This document shows, piece after piece, positions 25,510 to 37,300 of a DNA stretch of 64,000 nucleotides (its first letter is position 1; every line of letters starts with the position of its first letter). A program made the position numbers and the translations under genes. The stretch spans positions 9,978,501 through 10,042,500 of the forward strand of contig NC_003280.10 of NCBI RefSeq assembly GCF_000002985.6, read 5' to 3'. The notes under the pieces were generated by a model. The model saw nothing but the letters and a program-made list of their open reading frames with translations. It ran no database searches and was not told where the DNA came from. Origin of the DNA: Caenorhabditis elegans (Eukaryota > Nematoda > Chromadorea > Rhabditida > Rhabditidae).

Positions 25510-25819
25510 TTCAATATTTTTATTCACAAACAAATGGGTTTTTCAATCTCCTTGTTCTGATCCGCTACTCTCACTTCTTCCGAATTAAAACGTTTTTCTT
25601 TAGCTCCATGCGACAATTTATAAGCAGAATTATTATTTGAACTGGAAATATTGCAACTGGAACTGCAAACAACTTTCAGATTAAGAGACTGACGCGCTGC
25701 CTACTGCTCTACGGAAGCGATGACGCCAGCGCTAACATAGTATCTAGAGTAGAGTACTTACAATTTGGTCTTCTTCAGTTTTCCAGAGCCCGTGCCACGG
25801 CCTCTTCTTTTGTCTTCCT
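25510..25819 (-). pseudogene. Inverted partial copy of the 29.8-30.9 kb gene (3' end)
   Basis: Read on minus, this region matches the last part of the multipass-protein gene: the end of its exon 4 (AGGAAGAC... to ACCAAATTG), the intron with GTAAGTACTCTACTCTAG, exon 5, the last seven codons, and the 3' untranslated region including GAATAAAAATAT. Relative to the parent, one G is missing in the GGGAAAATTG region, which shifts the frame to an early stop, and exon 6 with its flanking introns is absent. The intron holds half of a decayed tRNA gene. I call it a pseudogene fragment; transcription from the minus strand is still possible. Confidence 0.8.
25677..25718 (-). pseudogene. 5' half of a decayed tRNA-Met in the duplicated intron
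   Basis: On minus, GCTTCCGTAGAGCAGTAGGC begins a tRNA-like sequence with a recognisable A box. It is followed by AGCGCG and an anticodon arm TCAGT-CTCTTAA-TCTGA. The variable arm, T arm and 3' acceptor strand are missing. The anticodon position reads CTT rather than CAT, so it has also mutated. Confidence 0.75.
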
Positions 25820-26135
25820 ACAGTGTCTGCCGGACAAGGCAAGGACACTATTTTAATGCTATTATAAAATACATAATTAGTTGAAGTTAGTCAATATTGA
25901 TACGACATTTGAAGAAAGTAATGCAGACTTACCAACTACTCAGCAAGTCACCGTATTTTGACACTGTTAGAAAATATAAAATATTTTAAAGTTGAGGCTC
26001 CGACAATAAAGATTTCGATCTGTCGTTTTCTACAATTTATTACCTAGGCAATAGCAAATTCTCAATTCTCCTCATTGAAGTAATATCAGACAGCAAAAAG
26101 TTCAAACCAAGGCTCGGTGGTCCTTAAATTTCAAC

Positions 26136-27137
26136 TCAACATCCATTGAGTTCCAGAAGTAAAATGTTAATGAACTATGTATAATTGCAAGATATTTTTC
26201 CACATTTTACCAGTTAAAATTTTTTTTCATATTTTCATGTTCAGCCAAGTTACAGACCGTTTTTCAAAAATCAAATTTCGCTCATAAAACTTCATATACA
26301 ACGTATCGACTTTAAATTTTGAACAATGATCACTTTTTTGAGGTCTCTACAATGTCCTAAAAAATCTTTCAAAAATGTTGGCTCATCTCCAAAATCGTCC
26401 TCCGCTCTGAAAAACGAAAGTGGATCTTTGCCTTCCGAAAAAATGTGCGAAAAAATGAAATTGAGCTTTTTTGGTCGAAAAAAATGTTTTTAGAATGCTG
26501 AGAACACGTTAAACACGAATATCATGTTTATTTTGAGATCCGGATGTTTTGAAAATGTCTGACATAGATTTAAAAAAGCATAGATTTATTTTCATTTTCA
26601 ACGTGAAGGTTATGTCTCTAAATTTTGAGATTCTTTTGGAATCTAAAAGCTACACAAAACTTTCACGTTGAAAATGAAAATAAATCCATGCTTTTTTAAA
26701 TCTATGTCAGACATTTTCAGAACATCCGGATCCCAAAATAAACATGATATTCGTGTTTAACGTGTTCTCAGCATTCTATAAATATCTTTTTCGACCCAAA
26801 AAGCTCAATTTCATTTTTTCGCACATTTTTTCGGAAGGCAAAGGTCCACTTTCGTTTTTGAGAGCGGAGGACGATTTTGGAGATGAGCCAACATTTTTGA
26901 AAGATTTTTTTGGACATTGTAGAGACATCAAAAAAATGATCATTTTTCAAAATTTCAAGTCGATACGTTGAATATGAAGAGTTTTATGAGCGAAATTGGA
27001 TTTTTTCGAAAAACGGCCTATAACTTGGCTGAACATGAAAATATCAAAAAAAAATTAACTGATAAAATATGGAAAAATGTCTTGCAATTATAATTCATTA
27101 GCATTTTACTTCTGAAACTCAACGGATGCTGAGTTAT
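26136..27137. repeat. 1-kb palindrome (two ~485-bp inverted arms)
   Basis: The arms 26136-26620 and about 26650-27137 are inverted copies of each other with scattered mismatches. They are separated by a short spacer of a few tens of bases (around 26620-26650). Matching landmarks include AACTCAACATCC against GGATGCTGAGTT at the outer ends and TTTTCAACGTGAA against TTCACGTTGAAAA near the centre. There is no coding frame spanning it and I see no clear target duplication. It resembles a non-autonomous foldback DNA transposon. Confidence 0.85.
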
Positions 27138-28141
27138 GACAGGTACAACATAACAGTTCTCCCAATTTTTGTTGATTGAAATTTTTTTGTTTGAAATTTT
27201 CAATCCGACTTGAAATTATTTTTAGAAAGTACAAGCATTTTTCTATTTGTCTATCTACAGTTCCTTAAAGAAATTTTGACACATCCTGGAGAAAAATACA
27301 ATTCTGAAAAAGTGTAAAAAAAATGTTTCGCACAAATCTGTTGGCTTCCATATTCTGAAGATGATAGGTGCTATCAGAACGAATTTAAACAATTATGTCG
27401 TATACTCGCCAATATATGAGGAATGAATGACGAAGCTACGAGGAATGTAGGCGGTGATTTGATGAGTTTCTCCTAAATTTGCCGTATGCTTCTCGTATAT
27501 TGGTCGCCTTTCCTTTTTAAACTCACAGTTTCGTTGTAAATTCCTCGATTTTATCTTAATGTACGCGGCGACTTGCTGAGTAACTAAATATACGACTTTT
27601 AATTTGAAAAATGTACAGTAGATCTTCAATGAAGATGATTAATGGTAAACTAGATCTCAACGTTTCTCAATTTTTTACATATTCTGAAAACACACGAACT
27701 CGTTCCAAAAAGAAAGTCTCATGGAGCAGATGTAAAACCAAAACTAGAAAGCATTTTATTCTAAACCGTACGCTGAGTAACCCCAAGTTTCTAAAACATA
27801 TATCAGATCTTGAATAACGAGATGTCTGACAACTGATGATTGCAACATGAACTACCACATAACATTATTTCCTCCCTCCTGACCTAACTGTCCTGTTAAC
27901 AAACTTTCGTTCCTATTTATTCTTCTTGTTTCTATCCCTCTTATTCAGTGTATTGTATTTATGATCTATTGTATGTGTACATTTTTCTTTTTTCTTCAAC
28001 TTTTTCCACGTCTCCTCGCGAGCGTAAATAAATAAAAAATTTCATAAAAAATTTATTTTTTATAACACGCTCCTCACTTTTTTGTTTCACATTTCTTAAA
28101 ATCTCATAAATCTCATAACCAAAATTTTGAGGAAAATCGAA

Positions 28142-29589
28142 ATGTATCGTTTTCTATCCGGAATAAAAGTTGTCGAAATTGCCGGCCTTGCTCCAGTCCC
28201 TCATTGTGGCATGATGCTTGCAGATTTTGGAGCCGATGTGACTGTTATCGATAAAGTACGATATATAAATTTTATTAGTTGTTGGCGTACTAATAATGCA
28301 GTTAACTTTCAGAAAAATCCGGCAATTGAACAACGTCTGAATCGTGGAAAAACAATGAAGCAGCTCGATTTGAAAAACCCAGAAGATATTAAAAAGGTAC
28401 TCAAAAATCCAACGCTATGTTCACAAAAACTTAAGTTTTAGGTTCGAGATCTGTGCCAAACAAGTGATGTGTTGCTGGATCCCTACAGACCGGGAACTCT
28501 AGAGAAAATGGGTTTGGATCCATCAACGTTGTGGAATAATAATAAGGGGTTAATTATCTGTAAAATAAGTGGTTACGGTCAAACAGGGAGAATGAGCCAA
28601 GAAACTGGACATGATATCAATTATGTGGCATTGAGTGGTCAGTTATCCCAAGGGCTGTTATAAGGGCAATTCTCATGTTGAAAACTTTACAGGTATGCTT
28701 CCAACGTTCTCTGGAGTCAATGCAACACGGCCATGGCCTCCTGCAAATATGCTGGCTGATTTTGCTGGCGGTGGTTTGTCAGCCGCATTTGGAATTCTGT
28801 CAGCAATTTATGCAAGATCTCATAATGGTACGTTCTGTTTTCAAATAGTGTTTTTAACTTAAATTTCCATTGTATTCACTATTAGTTTAAGAGCTAACCA
28901 AAAAATTAACTTGCAGACTATTCTAAAACTATTCTCATTCAGGAGGCAAAGGATGCTTGTTAGACTGCTCGATGACCGAAGGTGTTGCTTATTTGTCTTC
29001 GTTTGTACAGCATTACTATGACCAACCGAACCTGTTCACTGACAAATATGCATTATTTAGTGGTGAATGTCCGATTTACAGGTCTGCCTAAAAAGCTGAA
29101 TTATGATTAATATTGAAGATACTTTTCAGGACATATAAAACGAAAGATGACAAGTTTGTAGCAGTTGGAGCAGTTGAGCCGAAGTTCTATCAAAATTTGT
29201 TCAAATTATTGAATGTAGATGGACGTGACTTGTTCGTAAATCCCGGTAAAATTACAGAAGATTTGGAGAGCAGATTTCTACAAAAAACTCGTGATAAATG
29301 GGCAAACATTTTTAAAGGTAGTAGAAACTCATAGTCGATTTTCACTTTATTGAAATACCAGGGCAAAGCAAACAAAACCAAATATATGGTCTAATCTAAT
29401 TTTGAACATCGCATTTCTTCAGGCCAAGAATGCTGTGTAACTCCAGTTTTGGATATTCATGAAGTCGGATCTTATGGTCAGCATGTCGACCGTAATAGTT
29501 TTACCAAAACAAGTAGTAATTGGATCGCAAATCCTTCTCCCAGAGTCTGGACGCAAGATGAGTTGGCTGCACTTTCGTCAAAGAAATGA
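28142..29589 (+). CDS. Alpha-methylacyl-CoA racemase-like (CoA-transferase III family), 340 residues
   Basis: Likely interconverts the 2R and 2S forms of 2-methyl-branched acyl-CoA, a step in peroxisomal or mitochondrial breakdown of branched fatty acids. Exons: 28142-28255, 28313-28396, 28442-28637, 28693-28827, 28943-29081, 29130-29317 and 29423-29589 (1,023 nt). The N-terminus has the family's [19 protein letters not shown], then [13 protein letters not shown] and [10 protein letters not shown]. The expected catalytic pair is present: His123 in TGHDINY and Asp154 in [20 protein letters not shown] follows. Length is near the bacterial enzyme (about 360) and shorter than mammalian AMACR (382). 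The end (SSKK) is not a type 1 peroxisomal signal. The next gene starts 192 nt downstream on the same strand. It corresponds to ZK892.4 by recall. Confidence 0.9.
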
Positions 29590-29780
29590 TAACTTTTTTC
29601 TATTTTTTCATCCCATAAACTTCGTTGAAAAATTGTTATCGGTTTCAGGTGTGACGTGAACTTTCACAAATTTTTCCACAAAAGAACAAATCGAATTCCA
29701 CGTACTCATAAGTTTCATTAAAAAAAAGTTTATTTCAACTTTAACATTGAGACAGTGAAACGATTGACTTTCGAAACGAA

Positions 29781-30881
29781 ATGAGGTTGGTTTCATTTAG
29801 AGCTGTTACCATCCATAGTTGGTAATATTCATAAACATTTTAAGCGATCTAAAAGAATATCCGGAAGATGCAACTGAAATCCGTGAGCTCATCGAACGTC
29901 GTCGTCACTATTTGAATGTGGTTTCTGCCACTGCAATTCTCGCAGTAAGTAATCTCTTGATTGAAGTTGAACAACAACTATTTTATAGACATTCCAATGG
30001 TGTACAACTGTCGGATGGTATATTTACCTATCGGAAGCTTATGCTCACATGGCTGATAGTTTGGTGCATATTTCATTTATGATTACTACTTGTGTGATGT
30101 TCCTGGTGATTTCCTTGGTCTATTTTTCGATTTTTACCAAAAAATGTGGTAAGTTACCTATCAGATATACAACTACTATTTTCTTATTTTATTTCGTTTT
30201 CAGCACTTCTGGTATTCCTCACTCTTCTCTACTTCGCTGCTGCTTCGCTGAAACTTTTCCAAATTGCAAACCAGCATCTGGATCCAGGATTCCGTCGTCA
30301 CTTTAAGAGCACATTCACCAAATATTCCGAGTATGGCCTTTTGAGCTTGTTCTACGACTCCATCATCGTCTTCACTTCCATTATCAACTGTGCAATGTGC
30401 ATTTGTGGCTCATGGCACTTCACACCACTAGTGATGGTTAAGATGAACTTTAGGAAGACAGAAGAAGAAGCGGTGGCACGGGCTCTGGGAAAATTGAAGA
30501 AGACCAAATTGTAAGTACTCTACTCTAGACACTATGAGAGCGCGTCAGTCTCATATTCTGAAGGTCGTGAGTTCGAGCCTCACCGGGAGCAAGTTTTTTG
30601 CAGGTCCAGTTGCAATATTACCAGTTCGAATGATAATTCTGCTCATAAATTGTCGCATGGAGCCAAAGGAAAACGTTTTATTTCGGTAATTCTTAATTCT
30701 GGATAATTATAACAAAGTTTTATTATAGAAGAAACACCAAAAGAAGACTGTCCAAGCTCAGATTAATGAAAATGCTGATGTCACTGTGACAACATCTGGT
30801 GCAATGGATGTGAAGGTAGGAAATGAGCAACTTTTCAAATTGGAAATATTTTGGTTTCAGGGAGAAGTGAGAGTAGCGTAG
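29781..30881 (+). CDS. Multipass membrane protein of unknown function, 253 residues
   Basis: I do not recognise a family. Exons: 29781-29785, 29845-29944, 29989-30148, 30204-30510, 30604-30685, 30729-30815 and 30861-30881 (762 nt). The first exon is only ATGAG, joined through a non-standard TTTTAAG acceptor to give MSDLKEYPEDATEI; this is the only ATG start I found that stays in frame. Four hydrophobic stretches are visible: around residues 30-55, 65-95, 90-115 and 150-175. A basic hydrophilic tail ends KGEVRVA. Exons 6-7 are short. GAATAAA lies near 30927. A TTTCAG at 29649 could be a trans-splice site after the upstream racemase-like gene. A damaged inverted copy of the 3' part lies at 25.5-25.8 kb. 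Confidence 0.75.
30538..30591 (+). pseudogene. 3' part of a decayed tRNA-Met inside an intron
   Basis: AGCGCGTCAGTCTCATATTC is followed by TGAAGGTCGTGAG, a B-box-like GTTCGAGCC, and CACCGGGAGCA. This is the anticodon arm (anticodon CAT), variable arm, T arm and 3' acceptor strand of an elongator-type tRNA-Met. The 5' acceptor strand and D arm are missing, and one anticodon-loop base differs from the usual CTCATAA. It sits in the 93-nt intron 30511-30603 of the multipass-protein gene. Confidence 0.8.
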
Positions 30882-31392
30882 ATGTTCGGATCAGGACAAG
30901 GAGATGGAAGGGCCCATTTATGTTTATGAATAAAAATATCAGTTTGTATATTTTTTGTGATCTCTCTTTGAAATCGTAGGTTATAATCCGTTCGCGGAAA
31001 CTTTTTAGGGTTCCAACGAGACGGTGACCGGATCAGCTCGTGCGGTTCCGTATAAGCCATATTTATCATATTCCCTGAACATTATTGGATGAATTCTAAA
31101 CGTGATTGTGGTTTTCGGATGATTTTATTCTGCAGTGTGTATTTATAAGTTTAAGATTTACAATCAAGCGAAATTTAGAATTTCACAAAGAAGCAACAGT
31201 GATTAGGGTGGTGACTAGTTGACATTTGAAAATTTTTTGAAATTTACAATTCATGTTCTTTTTTTTTTGAAAGTTGCGCGCAAAAGCGAAAGTATTTTTC
31301 TTTTAAAGTTGAAGGGGAGAGCTACTGCAGAGAAAGAGCGGTTGGGGGAACGAATTTTTGGGAGGCTTGGAGCAGAATAAAATGGGCAACAT

Positions 31393-34300
31393 TTAGGCGA
31401 GTTGGATTCCGGTGATCTCAACGTCTCCTCCGATTTGGAGTCCATTGACCTCATCAGGACTGAGACGGTGAGCATACGATGCGAAACGTTCTCCGTTCAC
31501 GGTGACCTGGAATATTGGATAATATGGAAAAGAACAACTTTTTGGTGTCTACATCTAATTTGAAAAATAACTTACAGCGAATGCGTATGGCTCGTTATGG
31601 ATCTCCAAATCAAATCCAACAGCCTTCTCAAATGGCATTTTTCCTTCACGCTCCTCATTTCCCCAAGCGGAGTTGATCAACGAGTTGCGAACGACGTGCT
31701 GAAATTTTAGAGTATTACACGGATCTTCAAATCATTGATATACCTTCTCATCGAAACGAGCGTTAAGATGAAGAGCAATATCTCCGTTCTTCTTGAGAAG
31801 ATTGATGTGGAATCTCTTGGCCTTCTTCTCTGGAATTCCAAAGACAGTAAGAGTCTTGCCTGGGGCAAGTCCCTCTCCGGCGAGCCCACTCTCATATGGA
31901 ACTGGCTGAAATTAGTTTAGTATGAGTTACTGAGTATAATTCATCTATTTTTACTTACATAGTACTTTCCTCCCCAGTGAATGTAGTTGACAAGAACATC
32001 TCCGTCGATAGTGAAGTGTGTGATGGAGGAGAGTGGCACACGATGCTCGTACTCCTTCACCTCCTTCTGATCAACAAAGATCTGGAACTTGGAGTCATGG
32101 GCGCGGATGCGGATGTCAATGTCGTCTCCCTTCTTGTATGGGTTCGATTTGCGCTCTTCTTTGCCCCATTCTCCCTTGGAGAAGGTGTTGAAGACAAGTT
32201 TTCCTTCGTCGAAACGAACGGAAACGTGGAGTGGAACGTCGTTTCCGGAGAAATCGGCGGTGTTGGTGTGAAGGTTGACGGTGAAGCTGAATATTTTATC
32301 AGTTCACATATATTTTTTTATTGTGAATAAATAAGATGGTTCTTCATACTTACCGGATGGAATCCTCTCCAGTCTTTCCCTTCACAATAAGTGTCTGTCC
32401 TGGCTCAAATGGCTCGACGAGCTTGCTACGGTATGGAACTGGCTGAAATTCGTCCTTGTTACTCAATTTATCACTATCAATTTACGTTTTCAATCCGTCA
32501 TTTTTTCACGAAATTCTGGGTTTTCACGATCAACATCACCCAAAAATGTTTATCAAGGTGATATTGACCTTGACAGGAAAAATATTTGTCGTCGTCTTCG
32601 CAACAACTAACAAACACGAATTTGTATCCCGCCCGTTTTTTTATGACTTGAGATAAAAAAGGAAAAGAAAGCCAATTAAAAATTGAGATAAATTGGGCAA
32701 AAGTGTTGACAGATAGAATGAAAAAAGAAGAAGAAAAAGATCAGATCTAAAAAATAAAACTTACGAATGCGGACTCATGGGCCATTTCAGCAAGTTTTCT
32801 TGGTTTTTTCGGTGATTCTTCCGGTTGAGTTTCCTGAAATTATAAAAAATTATGGATTAAAGTCAAGTCAGATACAGTAGAAATATTTGGAAGTGAATTG
32901 AAAAATTGGAAAAGAAAAGTTTGCAAAACTAAATTAGCTTTTTTCGCCCATTCTCTTCATCGTTTTTCTTCAGTTCAATTGAATCCATTCTTCAAATTTC
33001 GAACGAAAATGGAATGGAATTGGCAGAAAAAAGAACACAGGAAATTGAAATGGAAATGGAGAATGGGACCCATCGTTTTCCGCTTTTTAACCGTAGAGAA
33101 AATTCCGAAGGAGACGAAAAAGATTGAAAGAAAAATTGTGTATCTTTCGAATTTTTATCACTTGGATAGGAAAAGAGATAGCAGGCAGACATCAAATGTG
33201 GGAAAAAAACAAAAAGTGACTCATTTTTGATGTGTCTTTTGTTGTTCGAAATTTTCAATTTTATTATTAAATTTACTGAAACACATGAACTAGACACAGC
33301 AATCCTACTACACTATTACACATTTCTACGCAAAACTAGGTTCAATTTCCGAAAAAAGACAATAAACTGTATCTTTTCGATTTGTCAATTGAAACGAGAA
33401 TTGTTTGAGAGGGAGAGAGATGATGGCAGATACCCATACGCGTGAATGATATCGGCTTTGGGCGTGCCAACATCATTCGGTTCTTTTCACACCGCGAAGA
33501 ATAGCCTATGTTGTTATTTGAGAGAAAGAGAGTAAAAGCGACAGAAAAACAAAACAATTTCATCTAAAAAACAACAACGATACAATTCTGATCGATCTAG
33601 AAATCTGAAAATTTATCGGAAAAAGTAAGATGGCCAACATATAGCCTTAAAATATCAAGTATCAAACCAGGGAGGAACTCTACAGAATAGTTTATTGCAG
33701 CCTGTTGTTCCAATTTTTTTTTTTCAAAAATAGTCAACTGGCAAAATATTTTTTATTTCTTTTTCTATCGTTTTGTAATTAGTCTTTTATTGATATCTTT
33801 AAAATGAACTGACTTATGGTCTTTTAAAATTTTAAAGTTAAGCTTTTAAGCTTTAAAGTTGGATGCAACATTAAAATCCTAAAAAACTTCAGGTTATGCA
33901 TTTGAACTCTGCAAAGTCCGAGGCAATTTTTTGAAAAAAGTAAACAGATTTTTGACGTGCCCGCAACCGAAGCCCTCTCGCACACTATATGTATGCAGGT
34001 GAAATTTGGACCGGTTTCAAGCCTTCCCACCCTCTTTCACTAAATTCGCCTCTACAATTACCTATAGTTTCGAGTGAAATTGAATCAACCGACAAATTTC
34101 GTAAAAGGGCGACAAATTGGTAGTTTGTGTGTGATTCATCTGAAGTGATGATGTTCGATGTATGAAACAATGACCCCTGAACTCTTATGATAGATGATGC
34201 AAGAAAGCTGTTCCTCCCACTCATAACTATGTGATGTCAAGGATGTCAAGAGGGCAGCAGGTTGAGTGAAATTTTGAAAAAGTCAGGTGTTTTCAGTGTT

Positions 34301-37300
34301 TGAAAGCTGCAAACACATACACAACACTTCAAAGCTAAACTAATGACAGATGGAGGAAGCGGGTTTCGAAAAAAGAAAAAATAGAAAAGTAATGAGAGAT
34401 AAACTTTTTTTAATGGAAGAAGAAAAGTTCGGTAAGTTCAAATAGATTCAATAGTCAAAAATGGGAAAAAACAACTTACTGGAGCTGAAGCAACTGCGGC
34501 GACGATTTGCTTCTCGACAACGTCTTCCACAATTTCAGGCTCTGAAGAGTTATGCTCTTCAGAAGAAGGTGCCTCTTGCACTTGTGAATGCTCGACTTTT
34601 TCGAATGTCTCCTCGCTTCCAGATTCTGGTGTAGCCGTCTCGGGATGTGCGGCGTCACTGTGAACATGCACGACGTCGAATGATTCCTCGTCGACTGCTG
34701 CTTCTGGTGCAGCTTCTACTGTTCCTACGTGTTGTTGAACAACTGGTTCTTCTACTGATTGGGCGTCGGTTGGGACGGATTCAATTGATTCAACGTGATA
34801 AGCTACGGCAACTTCTTCTACTGGATTTTCTGATACTGGTGCTGATTCTGATGGGGCGGCATCTCCGGATGGGGCTGGTGCAGATTCTTCGGAGGCTACG
34901 TGAACGGATTCAATATTTTCTTCAACTGGTGCGGCAGACTCTGCTTGTGGTTCCTTATGTGATGCCTCAACTACTGTAACGGATTCTTCGTGGGCTGGTT
35001 CGGCTGTGGAAGCAGCTTCGTCTTTATGATCTTCAGCTTGTATAGATTCAGATGGAGCTGCTTCTGTTGTTGGTGCTGATTCATTTGAAGCGATATGAAC
35101 AGCTTCAATAACATCTTCAACGGATGCAGCATGATCTGCTTGTGCTTCCTCGTGAGATGGTTCAGCTGCTGCGGCAGTATCCTTTTGTTCTTCAACTGGA
35201 GCTTGAGTCGAGTCAGCTGATGCGGCATCTTCAACTGGAGCTGGTGCTGATTCTGTAGAGGCTACGTGAACAGCTTCAATAACATCTTCAACTGATTCTA
35301 GCGCCGTTGGTGATGCTTCATCTTTATGTTCCTCGACTGGAGCAGTTTCTACAGACTCTGCAGCTGGAGCATCAGATTCGGCTTTTGGCTCTTCGTGAGA
35401 TGAATCGGCTGCTGTGGTAGCGTCCTTGTGTTCTTCAACTGGAGCTTGAGTCGATTCTGATGGTGCGGCTTCTTCAACTGAAGCCGGTGCTGATTCTGCT
35501 GGAGCAATGTGAACAGCTTCAATGACCTCTTCAACTGGAACATCCTGAACTGGCTCAGATGGAGCTGCTTCATCCTTGTGTTCTTCAGCTAGAGCAGGAG
35601 CTGATTCGGCTGGGGCGGAATGTTCCGCAGGTGTCGATTCTGTAGAGACAATGGGAATGGCTTCAATAACATCTTGCACTGTTGTTGGCTCAGCAGGGGA
35701 TGCGTCATCTTTGTGTTCATCGGCTGGAGCTTGAGTTTCAACTTGTTCAGACGTGGCTTGTGCGACATCTTCCTTGTGATCTTCGGATGTTGCTGGTGCA
35801 GACTTAGCTGATTCTACATGAGGAGCTTCAGTAACTTCCGAAGCTTGATCTTCTGCTGGAGAAGCGTCAACAACTGGAGCATCGGCATGAGTCTCAGCAG
35901 CAGAATCAATTTTGGTTTCTTCATGAACTTTGTCAGCTGGAGCAGCAGATTCAGTTGCTTCTACATGGACAGCTGTGATTGGTTCCTCTACAGACTCAGA
36001 TGATGCAGCAGCCTCTCTGTGGTCCTCAGCTGGAGCATCGGATGAAGCTCCATCAACTGGATCATGAACCTCGTTCTTGTGCTCTTCAACAGTTCCCGGT
36101 GCAGCTTCAGTTGTGTTTTCATCGGATGCAACTGGAGCAGATTCGGTCAATGCAATGTGGACGGATTCAATGGCTCCTTCTACTGCTGATTCAGAAGTAT
36201 GTTCGTCGGAGGCTGGAGCTGGTTCTTTCTGATCTTCAGAAGTAGCTGCAGCGGCTACTTCTTCTTTATGCTCTTCTGGAGCCGATTCATTAGCAGAAAC
36301 ATGAACAGCCTCGATGACTTCATCGACGACTTGAGCGGCGGTCTCCTCGACATGTGAATCATGAGCGGCTTCTGGAGCTGACTCATCTGGAGCAGCTTCT
36401 TCCTTGTGTTCATGCTCCTCAACCTTCACTATCTCCTGAGCTGGAGAAGCATCAACAACTGGTGTTTGCTCCTCAGCTGATTTTGTCTCCTCGTGAGCAT
36501 CCGTAGCAGCTGGTGTTGATGCATTTTCAGCCACGTGCACAACTTCAACATGTTCCTCGATTGGAGCAGCGTCCTGTGCTTCCGATGTGGGTGCTTCTGG
36601 TGCTTGATCAACTGGAACAACATGTACAGCTTCGCCAACCTCTTCAGATACAGCTGCAGCTGGAGCAGATTCTTCTTGAATACAAGGTGGGTTGGCCGAG
36701 ACAGCTTCAATAATTTGAGTGCCATCTGCAAGAACTCCTTGGAAAACGATACGAGCTTCTGGGTCAGCTTGAACAATTGAATCTTCAGTGTGAGCTGGTG
36801 CTTCAGTGTGCTCAGAAGAGTGAGATTCCTCCTTATGTTCTTCAACTGGAGCTGCAGAATCAAGAGGAGCTGCTACAGTCTCTTCCTTTTTTTCATCAGC
36901 TACTGGAGCTTCTGAAACAGTAATAGGATCAGAATTTGGAATATTCAATAAATCCGACTCACCAGCGACATCAGTAACACCTTCGACAATCTGAGTTCCA
37001 TCAGCCAAAACACCCTTGACAACAACTTGAGCCTCCTTGACTTCTTCTTTAGCTTCCTGTACAGCAGTCTCTCCATCAACTCCAACATGAACAGAATCAA
37101 ACTTCTCTTCAACAACAGCTTCTTCCTTCTTCTCATCACCGTTGGAAAATTGCTCAACTACGGTATCCTTCACCTCTTCCAGCTTATCAACAGCATCGGT
37201 GAAGACGTCATTGATAGCAGCTGAAGCATTTTGAACGGCTTCTTGAATAGCTGAATCTTTGGCATCCTTAGCATCGGAAGCAGTGTCGGCATCGACAGGC

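Noticed and set aside
25510..25819. Additional last exons of the SLC22 transporter
   Set aside because: The similarity is to the opposite-strand 3' end of the 30.5-kb gene, and the transporter already ends with a proper stop at 25471.
26744..26971. Short open frames inside the 1-kb palindrome
   Set aside because: They are mirrored on both strands by the inverted arms, AT-rich, and show no coding features.
30538..30591. Functional tRNA-Met gene
   Set aside because: The 5' acceptor strand and D arm are missing, so it cannot fold as a tRNA; treated as a remnant.
34647..37224. Several open frames on both strands inside the lec-2 giant exon
   Set aside because: They are shadows of the repetitive, biased codon use of the real exon (Leu/Gln-rich or Phe/Ser-rich products) and have no start or splice context.
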